Part shown: piece after piece, positions 14,693-23,032 of the stretch
Layout of the letters: each line of letters begins with the position of its first letter
Position numbering within the stretch: the stretch's first letter is position 1
Source of the DNA: a virus
Reading direction: 5' to 3' (one strand)
DNA: 64,000 nt
IMG/VR virus record: IMGVR_UViG_3300034117_001294
Span: 164,850-228,849 of that record
Notes under the pieces: model-generated
Told to the model about the DNA's origin: nothing
Database searches by the model: none
The model's input: the letters and a program-made list of their open reading frames with translations, nothing else
Made by a program: the position numbers and the translations under genes

Positions 14693-17600
14693 ATGAATTT
14701 AAATGAGCTGTTTAGTAACAAAAAGAAAGTTGTGTCAGAAGGTGGAAATTTATCGCTACCTGGCGGGCACGATGCACAGCAAATCGATCTTAAAGTGCAT
14801 AATCGTTCCTACATTGTACCAATTTTAGATACACTGTTGATTAATATCAACAGTTCTTTTGCAAAAAAATACAAAAAACCTTTGTGGAATCCGCAACTAC
14901 TACAGAGTAAACAATTTCTAAGTGGAAGTAGTCTACACTTCTTTAATACCAAAGGTATTACTGACCAACAATTTGTAGAAAAGAAACCAAAAGTAGGCGA
15001 CATTGACACACAGGTCAACAAAGAAAACGAACAAGAATTAGAACAATGGTTATCTGCTAGTCAAGGTAAGATGGTAGGCAATGCCAAGTTCTTAGGTTTC
15101 CAAAGAGGCAACGAACAATTCTCCAGTTTATGGGAGCTACAAGACCCACCTATTAAAGTGCAAATTGACTTAGAATTTGTAGAGTTTGACAAAGACGAAC
15201 CCACTCCATGGAGCAAATTTAGTCATAGCAGCAGCTGGGATGATCTAAACGCAGGAGTTAAGGGTGTATTCCACAAGTTTTTAATTCAAAGTCTAGCATC
15301 ATTAAGTAGAAAAGATTTCTTACTACGCAAAGCTGTAGGACGAGGCAAGGCCAAAGAAATACAAGATGTTCCTACAACTGATAACATGGTCAGCTTTGCA
15401 GTATCCAGTAAAGAAGGCGGCGGCCTACGTGCCAAATACGAACCAGTATTAGATGCAAACGGACAGCCTTTAATTAGTAACGGTATGCCAGTTATGCAGG
15501 CATTACCAGCAACTGGTTACGAACAAGACATTGGAAAGATTTTTGGATCTATCTTTGGTTCGAGATTAAATCCTAAACAAGCTGCACAATTAGAAAGCAA
15601 GTACTGGAGCTTTACTGGTTTAGTTGATGCAATGAATACGCTAGTAACTCCAGAAGAAAAGCAGTCAGTGTTGTCTGCATTTATTGACAAAATATTTGGC
15701 AAGGGTGCCCAAGGTCTTTACAAAGGCGATCCAGAGCGTGATAGTGCAGAAAAATCTGCTGCATTGGATTTAATGATCAATAAATTAGGAGTTCAGACAC
15801 CTAGTGATCTTGAACAGATGAAGCAGCAATACAAGGCATCGTACAGAGTTACTGCTGAAAGTTTGCAAGAAGCAGAAGTTAAAGCACAGTTCCGTAAGAA
15901 CATGCCACACCTACGTGATCTAAAGCCTATTGACTTTTTAGATCTATTGGACGAGATTCACGATGGTAATGGTAATTTTAAATTACAAAACATTCCGTTA
16001 AATGTTAAGATTGACGGATTTGGCGGACGTTTTGGTAAGGATGCAGAAGGCAAGCCTTTTATGGCTACCAGCAATACTCCTCCAAGATATAAAGCAGGAT
16101 TTGTACAATATCATCAAGACAAGGGCACAACTGATCCTGAAATTTTAGGTCGTGCAGAAAAGTTTGATGAACTGTTTAATGAAATGATGAACGCTATCAA
16201 ATTGGTTGATAGCAAGCTAGGTGCAGACTTTCTTGTTAATAAACAGGTCACCTGTGAAGTATTGTTCTTGCCGTTTGCAGCCGAAACGTCAGAGGGCAAA
16301 TTAAAATTTGTAGGAATTCAATACGATAAGTTTCCTCCAGGTGTAGAATTAGTTCTTGTGCCGTTCCGTGTAGTAGATGCTAGTTCCGGAGAAGATGTAC
16401 CTGATGCTAACGATGTTGTTACAAGTCTAAGCAAATTAGGCGGACAAGGAAGTGTTAGATTCCTTAGTAATAGTCTAGTACAAAAAGACGGACTTGATGT
16501 TACTGAGATTATTAATCCTTTAGATAATATCGAAGAACTAAAACAAATTGTATCTGACACAGCAGGCAAAAGAGATCGTGCCAGTTTGCAACTAAGACGC
16601 GAAGTAGAAGAAAAATTAATGCCTGTTAAGATTGCACTGGAAAAGGCAATTGATGCAGATCCTAACATTATTGGCAAAGATATATTAGGTCAAGACTACG
16701 AAGGTATTGTTATCAACAGTCGTCTTGGCCCTATCAAAGTTACTAGCCAACAACAAAAAGATATTATTACCCAAAAGAACGCTGCCAAAGCTGCCGCTCG
16801 TGCAGAACAGCCGCGTGGTGAAAACAAAACTGCGGTAGTTGCTATCGGTAGCTTTGTGGGACACAAAGGTCATCAACAGCTATTTGGTCTTACAATTAAT
16901 AAGGCAAAAGAAGTCAGCGGCGATCCTTATCTGTTTATGGGCAGTGCAGTAGGTGCAGACGATCCTATTCCAGTTGCTGACAAAATTAAAACTTGGAAAC
17001 AATTGTATCCCGAGTATGCAGGCAATATCAGTGCTGTAACACAAGAGGGCGGATCTTTGATGCAAAAGATCAAGCACGAGTTAATCAACCCGTTGCCAGG
17101 CAAGCCACCACGCTACGATAATGTTATTATTATGGTAGGTGAAGATCAGGCCAAGATGCCTATCGCACAGGCCCTAATGAAGGCAGTTAATAAGTTTCCT
17201 GGATACGAGCATGTTAAGGTACAATTAGAAGTTACTCCTAGAGGAACTGGCATGAGCTTTACTAAGCTACGTAACGTGTTAAAAACTGGAGATGAGCAAC
17301 AAGCATTCCAAATGTGGAATGATGCATTCAATGGCGGCCAGGATGGAGCAAAACCATTACCGTCACAATGGATTAAACATTTAATGGATGTGTCAAAGAC
17401 CGGAATGAGCACACCTCAACCAAAGCCAGCAGTTAAGAAGCCTGCTGTACTACCTACTCCGCAGACTGTTCAACAACCTGCACTAGGTGAAATGAGATTG
17501 TTTAATGCACTAATGAGTCCTAAAAAAATTGTAAATGAAAAGACTATTGAAGAACGTAAACGTAAAAAAAGTAAAGGTGCAGCATGGGGTCCAGGGCCAT

Positions 17601-19501
17601 ATGGTTGGTACGGATTTGATGCAGGTTATAGTGGTAACGGTGGAGATGGTGGTAGTGATGGTGGTGAGAGCATGAATCAAGAAAACTTTGCTGATAGTCG
17701 TAATCCACAAGACAACAGCAACAGTAAACGGCAAATGTTAAAAATTGCATCATTAAACAATATTAAAGATGTGAACAAAATTAATGCAGGGCAGATGTTA
17801 AAATTGCCTAACGGCACAACTTATAAAGTAATGCCTGGAGATACCCTGTCTACAATTGCGGCAAGACAAGTGAAAGATCAATCTTCTCCAATGCCCCAAC
17901 CCTCAGTTAAACAAGGTCCAAACTCTAACATAGATCAAACGACAAGAGATAAAGCACAGGCATTTGTTGGTCAACAAAAACCAGAAATGGGTGGTGGCAG
18001 GGGGGTCGTTAATCCAGCAACCGTCCGGCCCGACGAACCAACCCAAACCGGAGTTCGAAGTGGTCCTAACACAAACATAGATCAACCAGCAAGAGATAGG
18101 GCCAAAGCGGCTGTTACTAAAATTTCTAGTGAAGACGATATCATGAATATGGTTAAAGATCATGAAGGTGTAAAAAATAAACCATACCAAGATACAAAAG
18201 GATTATGGACTGTAGGAGTAGGTCACTTAATTGGTGATGGCAAGACTCTCCCTTCAGAGTGGAAAAGAACATTTTCAGACGCAGAAATAATGAATCTGTT
18301 TAAAAAGGATTATCAGCATCATAAACAGGCAGCAGAAAAAATTCCTGGATTTAGTAATTTAAACATGAACGGACAGGCTGCTCTAATTGATCTAACATTT
18401 AACATGGGTCCAAGATGGTGGAAGGCTTGGCCTAATTTTACAAAAGCCATGCAAGCAGGAAACATAGATCAAGCAGCAAATGCATTAAAAAATAGTGCAT
18501 GGTATTCACAAGTTGGTAGAAGAGCACCTAAAATTGTATCTCTTTTACAGAGCGGAGATCGATCTGTAGCAGAAAACTTTGCGGATGGACGTAATCCACA
18601 AGACAAGGGCGACAGTAAACGTCACGGCGTTCCTACAAAATCGTCAGTGAGCAATCTACGTAAAGTAGCTAAACAAGGCGGCCGTAAAGGACAATTAGCA
18701 CATTGGATGGCAAATATGAAAGCAGGTAAAGCAAAAGCTAAGAATGAAGACTTCAACGGCGAATACGACGACGAAGCAGGAATGGCACAGAGTAATCTAC
18801 GCACAATGGCTCGTGCAGTTGATGGTTTATTAAAAACTATTAAGAGCAACGATAACTTGCCAGAATGGGGACAAGAAAAGATTGCCAAAGCAGAAATGAT
18901 GTTGGTCAGTGTCTGGGATTATTTGTTAAGCCAAAAAGAAATGGGCATGGATCCTAAGATCAACGAAAGCAAGGCTGTAGAAAGTTTAAGACAGATTGTC
19001 GCAGAGTTGTCCAATGAAAAATTAGGACAATATAAAAAGGCCGCCGGTGATCAAGCAACTGCCGCAGACAAAGCGGGCGACTATGCTAAGGGTCATAAAC
19101 GTTTCAAAGGAATTGTTAAAGCAACTAACAAGCAGTTTGATAATGATGCTAAAAAGCATAGAGAGCAAGGTATGGCGGAGGCTGGCAGCAATGCTATAGA
19201 TACTGTATCTAAACGCTTAACTGATCCTAAAGATGGAATGACAGCCAAACTTAGAGCAGCTGGTGATAAGAAACGCGATAGTCAGTACATGGGCACACAG
19301 ATTGCTAAGAATGATCGAACCAGTAAAGACGAATGGGGCAACTTAAAAGAAAAGATTAAAGGTGCAGACGGCAAAGCCTGTTGGAAAGGTTATAAGTACG
19401 CAGGTACTAAGAACGGTAAAGACAAGTGTGTGCCAATTGGCGAAGCCTACGAACTTGAAATGACCCTGGCTATTCTAAAGCTGTTTGAAAGTAATAAATG
19501 A
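14693..19501 (+). CDS. Multi-domain putative internal head protein with nucleotidyltransferase, LysM and T4-type lysozyme domains
   Basis: A 1602-residue mosaic. Residues 1-700 form a large region I do not recognise, starting MNLNELFSNKKK. About 710-910 is an HxGH nucleotidyltransferase fold (GSFVGHKGHQQL). A Gly-rich linker is near 985, a LysM-like segment (YKVMPGDTLSTIAARQ) near 1045-1060, and a GH24 lysozyme at about 1142-1295, with E, D and T in HEG-x6-QDTKGLWTVGVGH at T4 lysozyme spacing. Two 50-bp direct repeats flank the LysM-lysozyme block. The basic C-terminus has a GMAEA linker near 1495. A packaged, ejected polyprotein that opens the wall is inferred. Confidence 0.75.
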   Translation: MNLNELFSNKKKVVSEGGNLSLPGGHDAQQIDLKVHNRSYIVPILDTLLININSSFAKKYKKPLWNPQLLQSKQFLSGSSLHFFNTKGITDQQFVEKKPKVGDIDTQVNKENEQELEQWLSASQGKMVGNAKFLGFQRGNEQFSSLWELQDPPIKVQIDLEFVEFDKDEPTPWSKFSHSSSWDDLNAGVKGVFHKFLIQSLASLSRKDFLLRKAVGRGKAKEIQDVPTTDNMVSFAVSSKEGGGLRAKYEPVLDANGQPLISNGMPVMQALPATGYEQDIGKIFGSIFGSRLNPKQAAQLESKYWSFTGLVDAMNTLVTPEEKQSVLSAFIDKIFGKGAQGLYKGDPERDSAEKSAALDLMINKLGVQTPSDLEQMKQQYKASYRVTAESLQEAEVKAQFRKNMPHLRDLKPIDFLDLLDEIHDGNGNFKLQNIPLNVKIDGFGGRFGKDAEGKPFMATSNTPPRYKAGFVQYHQDKGTTDPEILGRAEKFDELFNEMMNAIKLVDSKLGADFLVNKQVTCEVLFLPFAAETSEGKLKFVGIQYDKFPPGVELVLVPFRVVDASSGEDVPDANDVVTSLSKLGGQGSVRFLSNSLVQKDGLDVTEIINPLDNIEELKQIVSDTAGKRDRASLQLRREVEEKLMPVKIALEKAIDADPNIIGKDILGQDYEGIVINSRLGPIKVTSQQQKDIITQKNAAKAAARAEQPRGENKTAVVAIGSFVGHKGHQQLFGLTINKAKEVSGDPYLFMGSAVGADDPIPVADKIKTWKQLYPEYAGNISAVTQEGGSLMQKIKHELINPLPGKPPRYDNVIIMVGEDQAKMPIAQALMKAVNKFPGYEHVKVQLEVTPRGTGMSFTKLRNVLKTGDEQQAFQMWNDAFNGGQDGAKPLPSQWIKHLMDVSKTGMSTPQPKPAVKKPAVLPTPQTVQQPALGEMRLFNALMSPKKIVNEKTIEERKRKKSKGAAWGPGPYGWYGFDAGYSGNGGDGGSDGGESMNQENFADSRNPQDNSNSKRQMLKIASLNNIKDVNKINAGQMLKLPNGTTYKVMPGDTLSTIAARQVKDQSSPMPQPSVKQGPNSNIDQTTRDKAQAFVGQQKPEMGGGRGVVNPATVRPDEPTQTGVRSGPNTNIDQPARDRAKAAVTKISSEDDIMNMVKDHEGVKNKPYQDTKGLWTVGVGHLIGDGKTLPSEWKRTFSDAEIMNLFKKDYQHHKQAAEKIPGFSNLNMNGQAALIDLTFNMGPRWWKAWPNFTKAMQAGNIDQAANALKNSAWYSQVGRRAPKIVSLLQSGDRSVAENFADGRNPQDKGDSKRHGVPTKSSVSNLRKVAKQGGRKGQLAHWMANMKAGKAKAKNEDFNGEYDDEAGMAQSNLRTMARAVDGLLKTIKSNDNLPEWGQEKIAKAEMMLVSVWDYLLSQKEMGMDPKINESKAVESLRQIVAELSNEKLGQYKKAAGDQATAADKAGDYAKGHKRFKGIVKATNKQFDNDAKKHREQGMAEAGSNAIDTVSKRLTDPKDGMTAKLRAAGDKKRDSQYMGTQIAKNDRTSKDEWGNLKEKIKGADGKACWKGYKYAGTKNGKDKCVPIGEAYELEMTLAILKLFESNK
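17681..17730 (+). repeat. 50-bp direct repeat, copy A (left of LysM-lysozyme block)
   Basis: Encodes ENFADSRNPQD and following residues. It differs from copy B at about six of 50 bases. The copies lie exactly 891 bases (297 codons) apart, in frame. Confidence 0.85.
18572..18621 (+). repeat. 50-bp direct repeat, copy B (right of LysM-lysozyme block)
   Basis: Encodes ENFADGRNPQD and following residues, in the same frame as copy A. Together the copies bracket the LysM and lysozyme domains as a cassette. Confidence 0.85.
19164..19181 (+). repeat. GVAE-type short repeat, variant copy in the 1602-aa gene
   Basis: AGCAAGGTATGGCGGAGG encodes the QGMAEA linker. It differs by one base from the copies in the gene at 20141. 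Confidence 0.7.
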
Positions 19502-19764
19502 AGCAATATCGAATAGCAGGATTTCCTGTAGATACTTCAACTGATCCAGACTGTGCTCTAAGCCCAGATGATCCTATACATGCACTACAATCTAGTAACT
19601 GGTTAGGAGAGTTAGGTGCAGAACAGCGTATGCGTGAATACTTAAAAAAGAGAGACACACCTTTGCATAGTCAGCACGGTAATGAAAATGCTCGCATAAT
19701 GCGTGAACAAGGAATTAAACCGGGTACACCGGCTTGGTTCGAACTTTGGTTTGGTAAAAAATAA
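19498..19764 (+). CDS. Hypothetical protein (88 aa)
   Basis: It overlaps the giant gene by four bases (ATGA). The sequence is soluble and has a distinctive ALSPDDPIHALQSSNWLGEL segment and a C-terminal PAWFELWFGKK. It lies within the putative internal-protein cluster but its N-terminus (MKQYRIAGF) does not fit the targeting-peptide pattern well. No function recognised. Confidence 0.65.
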   Translation: MKQYRIAGFPVDTSTDPDCALSPDDPIHALQSSNWLGELGAEQRMREYLKKRDTPLHSQHGNENARIMREQGIKPGTPAWFELWFGKK

Positions 19765-19772
19765 ATAACATT

Positions 19773-20144
19773 ATGAGAGCAAAAGAATTCATCGCTGAAA
19801 GAAAAGAAGGTAAGATAACAAAACGTCAGCAACAATCTACTAGGGGTCTGCATCGTTATTCAGACGCCGAAAAAGCAGATAGCGGTTATGTTAGCTTTAG
19901 AGTAGGCATGGCCGCAGCTATGAGCGATGGAAAAAATAAATTAGACATCGATTCAAAGAGTTGGGCAGGAAAGAAAAAGACTGCACATCCTTACACTCAA
20001 GTGGAAGCAGACATGCTCAAAGCAGCATACAAAGCTGCCGGTGCCAGTTATGAAGATATGAATCACGGCGATATGGATAGTTGCGAGTTAGACTCGACTA
20101 ATATATACGGGCCTGTACCAGATAGAAAGAAACTAACAAAATGA
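19773..20144 (+). CDS. Putative internal head protein with T4-like targeting peptide (123 aa)
   Basis: The N-terminus MRAKEFIAE closely resembles the T4 internal-protein targeting peptide MKTYQEFIAE, which the T4 prohead protease removes after its final Glu. The remaining chain is basic at first (RKEGKITKRQQQSTRG) and then mixed, with no catalytic motif. Small basic proteins of this sort are what T4 packs with its DNA. It overlaps the next gene by four bases. Assignment as an internal protein is inference from the N-terminus and cluster. Confidence 0.65.
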   Translation: MRAKEFIAERKEGKITKRQQQSTRGLHRYSDAEKADSGYVSFRVGMAAAMSDGKNKLDIDSKSWAGKKKTAHPYTQVEADMLKAAYKAAGASYEDMNHGDMDSCELDSTNIYGPVPDRKKLTK

Positions 20145-21328
20145 GAATTAAACAACTTTTAGAATCAGCAACTACTGGAGGCACAAGCTCAGCATCAGTA
20201 GCAACAGTTGCAAAAGGCAGTAAGGGAATGATTAAACGTCAGAAACCTACTGACAATGCATTGGATAGTGGAAAGTTGTTTCAAGAAACTAACGCTGCGG
20301 AAGGCAAGGAAGATAAGATTGCTCAACTAAAGAAAGACCATGACACCGCAGTGCATTGGAGCAAGAATGAAACAAGCCCACAAAAGCGTGAGGCTGCTCG
20401 TCAAAAGGCTGAAAAGATCAAGCGTCACTTAGATACACAATACAAGCAAGGTGTGGCGGAGGTTAGTGATGCTACGCTAACCAGTTATCTAACAAAATTA
20501 GATAAAGATAATCTTAAACACAGAATGGATCCCACAAAACGCAGTGACACAAAACGCATGAAAAGTGGTCCTAATTTTGTTAAAGCGTTTACCAAATTGG
20601 ATAATAAAAAGCAAGGTGTGGCGGAGGCCACAGGTGACGAAAAATTTGATAAATCAATGAGAAAAATGACTGGAAAAATTACTCCAGGCGATGCTGACGA
20701 GATGTGGCCGACACAAGAATTTGAACCAGTTGATCTTGATCCATCATACTTGCCAAGTATGGAAAAATACAAGGCAAAATTATTTCCATTGGCTTACCAA
20801 TACTGGACTGACGGCGACAATGCAGATGAATTAAGAGCATTAGGATGGGAACCCGATTATGGCGACGACTATGTTATGGTGGTGCTGTCTGGCATCGGAC
20901 ACGACGGTCACATTCAATACGACAAATATGATTTTGATGCTGAAGATGAAAACAATGAAGGTGTGGCGGAGGTAGCACCGCCGGGAGCCAAAGCCGAACG
21001 CATGGTCAAGCATATTAAAAAGGGATATGCTAAAGATGGTAAGTTAACTAAAACTGAAAAAAGCAAGGCATACGGTGCTGCATGGAAAGCACACAATGCC
21101 GGCAAAGTAGAAGAACAAAGTGTAGAAGAAAACAAGAAAGGTGTACGTGCTGTGAAACATGCAGTTAAGCCTAGAAACTTTGTTGCCAAGAACGCAGTAC
21201 AAAGTGGTGCAGGTGCTCACAAAGATAAAAAGAAAGCACAAAAGCAAGGTGATGTAAAACACAAGGCTAAAGAGCCAGCTTACGAATCTAAGCTATGGGC
21301 AGCATTAGATCGAAGAATTATCAAGTAA
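20141..21328 (+). CDS. Modular basic protein with GVAE linkers, putative internal head protein
   Basis: A 395-residue lysine-rich protein starting MRIKQLLESATT. It is made of short modules joined by a repeated linker: YKQGVAEV near residue 105, KKQGVAEA near 160 and NEGVAEV near 275. Between the second and third linkers is an acidic domain (EFEPVDLDPSYLPSMEKYKA); the C-terminus is very basic (AHKDKKKAQKQGDVKHKAKE) and suited to binding DNA. The linkers are conserved at DNA level with unusual codons. Each could be a prohead protease site (Glu followed by a small residue). No enzyme motif seen. Confidence 0.65.
   Translation: MRIKQLLESATTGGTSSASVATVAKGSKGMIKRQKPTDNALDSGKLFQETNAAEGKEDKIAQLKKDHDTAVHWSKNETSPQKREAARQKAEKIKRHLDTQYKQGVAEVSDATLTSYLTKLDKDNLKHRMDPTKRSDTKRMKSGPNFVKAFTKLDNKKQGVAEATGDEKFDKSMRKMTGKITPGDADEMWPTQEFEPVDLDPSYLPSMEKYKAKLFPLAYQYWTDGDNADELRALGWEPDYGDDYVMVVLSGIGHDGHIQYDKYDFDAEDENNEGVAEVAPPGAKAERMVKHIKKGYAKDGKLTKTEKSKAYGAAWKAHNAGKVEEQSVEENKKGVRAVKHAVKPRNFVAKNAVQSGAGAHKDKKKAQKQGDVKHKAKEPAYESKLWAALDRRIIK
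20444..20462 (+). repeat. GVAE-type short repeat, copy 1
   Basis: AAGCAAGGTGTGGCGGAGG, encoding KQGVAEV, is identical over 19 bases to copy 2. Confidence 0.8.
20609..20627 (+). repeat. GVAE-type short repeat, copy 2
   Basis: A 19-base identical copy, encoding KQGVAEA, 165 bases (55 codons) downstream of copy 1 in the same frame. Confidence 0.8.
20958..20972 (+). repeat. GVAE-type short repeat, copy 3
   Basis: AAGGTGTGGCGGAGG, encoding EGVAEV, matches the other copies over 15 bases and is in the same frame. Confidence 0.75.
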
Positions 21329-21744
21329 TGAAAATCATAGACCTATTAGAGGATGTAAATTCAAAACCTGATTTTATGAAAATACTTCAGGAGTTTCTTC
21401 CCTTTGCAGTCAATGAACTTAAATTAAAATCTGTTCCAAAAATTAAAATGCATTTACGTATTGGCAGCGTAGATGATCAACCTAGTTTTGGTAGTTTTAA
21501 CAGTGAAACTAAAATAATCAATATTGCAATTGAAGATAGACATCCTTTAGATATTTTAAGAACTCTTGCACACGAGATGGTACATTACAAACAAAACGAA
21601 GAAACTGGACTGAAGCCAGGTGCGGGTGCTACCGGTAGCCCTGAAGAAAATCAAGCACACGAACTAGCTGGTATTGTGATGCGTAAATTTAATAAAGCGA
21701 ACCCTGAATTTTTTAATACCGACGCTGTTAATCTAGAAGAATAA
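21328..21744 (+). CDS. HExxH zinc metalloprotease-like protein with targeting-like N-terminus
   Basis: The ATG at 21328 overlaps the previous stop and gives a 138-residue protein beginning MKIIDLLED, the same N-terminal pattern as its neighbours; an earlier ATG at 21295 lies inside the upstream gene. The active-site helix TLAHEMVHYKQNE (HEMVH) and the later PEENQAHELAG segment supply two His, the catalytic Glu and a plausible third ligand, as in SprT-like or short gluzincin peptidases. It may be packaged and act in the host after injection. Substrate unknown. Confidence 0.75.
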   Translation: MKIIDLLEDVNSKPDFMKILQEFLPFAVNELKLKSVPKIKMHLRIGSVDDQPSFGSFNSETKIINIAIEDRHPLDILRTLAHEMVHYKQNEETGLKPGAGATGSPEENQAHELAGIVMRKFNKANPEFFNTDAVNLEE

Positions 21745-21745
21745 A

Positions 21746-22381
21746 ATGAGTTTCTTAGTTGCAAACTTACCTCCGGTGCATTGTTTTGTACGCAAAGAAT
21801 TTTTGTATGATTTTAAGTCAGGACAGGGCGAATACGAACCGTGCATATGGGTGTCAATCAAAAGCCTGCGTAGTCAAGCATTCCGTATAGAAAGCTATTT
21901 GCCCAGATACGGAGCACTGTACGACAAACTACCTTTACATGCCTATGTAAGCAGAAACACCGATTTAGAGCCAGACAAGTTTGTACCACTCGATACACTG
22001 CAAATATGGGACTGCTTCAGCTATGATATTGCTGTAATACAAAAGGCGTTCTTACGTAATCTTTCCTGCGAGTTCTATGCCAAGGATCGTCAGCTACACA
22101 AAGGCGACTATATGTTTACCGTAGACAATGCTAGTCCAGATCTCAATGTTATAGACACTAGCTACTCAGAGTGGCCCGAAGATCACAAAAGTTTTAACTT
22201 TATACAACTAGATAATGGACAATATGCCGCACAGCCCAATAATCGTTGCAGATTCTTTGATGCAGCCAGTAACCCTAAAGAAATGTTATTTCCAGATTTT
22301 AAAGTTGCTACAAAAAAATGGGTTGTAGAAACAAACCCCAAATGGCGATTGGGCGACTCCGATACAGTAACTTACGAATAA
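21746..22381 (+). CDS. Hypothetical protein (211 aa)
   Basis: A soluble protein rich in aromatic residues and mixed alpha/beta in appearance (VHCFVRKEFLYDFKSGQGEY; TKKWVVETNPKWRLGDSD at the end). It starts one base after the metalloprotease stop and lacks the targeting-type N-terminus. It ends just before a promoter. No family recognised. Confidence 0.7.
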   Translation: MSFLVANLPPVHCFVRKEFLYDFKSGQGEYEPCIWVSIKSLRSQAFRIESYLPRYGALYDKLPLHAYVSRNTDLEPDKFVPLDTLQIWDCFSYDIAVIQKAFLRNLSCEFYAKDRQLHKGDYMFTVDNASPDLNVIDTSYSEWPEDHKSFNFIQLDNGQYAAQPNNRCRFFDAASNPKEMLFPDFKVATKKWVVETNPKWRLGDSDTVTYE

Positions 22382-22385
22382 AAGT

Positions 22386-22414
22386 TTGACACTGTGGTTG
22401 CATTAGTATATACT
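22386..22414 (+). promoter_or_regulatory. Sigma70-type promoter for the DsbA-polymerase operon
   Basis: TTGACA (22386-22391), a 17-base spacer and TATACT (22409-22414). Start expected near 22421, 17 bases before the ATG at 22438, with AGGAG (22425-22429) in the leader. Confidence 0.8.
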
Positions 22415-22437
22415 TAATGTTCACAGGAGATTAATTT

Positions 22438-22707
22438 ATGTCAAAAGCATTCGGTGCACCAGAGCAAGCAAAGATTAAGCAGATTGTCGCAGAAGGTATG
22501 ACAGTTATGCAGGAAATTCAAGACTTAACAGAAGGATTGAATGAAACAATCAAAGCTGTTGCAGAGGAACTTGAAGTCAAGCCAAGCGTTATCAAGAAGG
22601 CTATCAAGATTGCACAAAAAGATACATGGGATCAAGTGTTCCGTGAGTTTGATGATTTGGAAACTATTGTTGATATTAGCGGTCACAGTTTTCGTAAGGA
22701 AGATTAA
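22438..22707 (+). CDS. dsbA: DsbA-like double-stranded DNA-binding protein
   Basis: An 89-residue, mostly helical protein, the same length as T4 DsbA, a dsDNA-binding protein linked to late transcription. The conserved-looking core is GLNETIKAVAEELEVKPSVIKKAIKIAQKD, which reads as a helix-turn-helix-like pair. This phage DsbA is unrelated to the thiol oxidase of the same name. Directly behind a strong promoter and upstream of DNA polymerase. Assignment rests on length, fold and context rather than clear identity to T4. Confidence 0.6.
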   Translation: MSKAFGAPEQAKIKQIVAEGMTVMQEIQDLTEGLNETIKAVAEELEVKPSVIKKAIKIAQKDTWDQVFREFDDLETIVDISGHSFRKED

Positions 22708-22994
22708 TGGGCCTTGTCCAAAAAATATATAATTGGGCGAGAACTGATTATCGAGAGTGGCCAACTCGATTTTCATTAGAAATTGCTGCCTGGCTAATGA
22801 GTCTCGGATGTTCCTTAACATTGGCCGCAGGAGCAACTGATCCTTTATTTTTCTATCTATATCCTATATTCATTTTACAATGTGCAATATTCGGGTGGGC
22901 TGCTTGGACTCGTAAGAGTACTGGCATGGTTGCAAACTATCTACTATTAGTCACTATTGACATTGTTGGATACGTTAGACTATTAAATATATAA
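22707..22994 (+). CDS. Small multi-pass membrane protein (95 aa)
   Basis: Its ATG overlaps the TAA of the DsbA-like gene. Three hydrophobic segments are visible (SLEIAAWLMSLGCSLTLAAG, FFYLYPIFILQCAIFGWAAW, VANYLLLVTIDIVGYVRLL) with short loops. It sits between DNA-binding protein and DNA polymerase genes and may tether replication to the membrane or exclude other phages, but nothing in the sequence proves it. Confidence 0.65.
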   Translation: MGLVQKIYNWARTDYREWPTRFSLEIAAWLMSLGCSLTLAAGATDPLFFYLYPIFILQCAIFGWAAWTRKSTGMVANYLLLVTIDIVGYVRLLNI

Positions 22995-23004
22995 GAGAAA
23001 GGTT

Positions 23005-23024
23005 TGATCAGCCATAAATGATCA
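23005..23024 (+). promoter_or_regulatory. Upstream operator hairpin of the DNA polymerase leader
   Basis: TGATCA (23005-23010), an 8-base loop GCCATAAA and TGATCA (23019-23024) form a 6-bp hairpin. Its loop differs by one base from that of the hairpin at 23033-23054. Confidence 0.55.
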
Positions 23025-23032
23025 TGTTGGTA

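Noticed and set aside
19760-19767. AATAAATA before the 123-aa gene as a late promoter
   Set aside because: It overlaps the stop of the previous gene and would start RNA at about the ATG itself, leaving no leader; most likely chance in AT-rich sequence.
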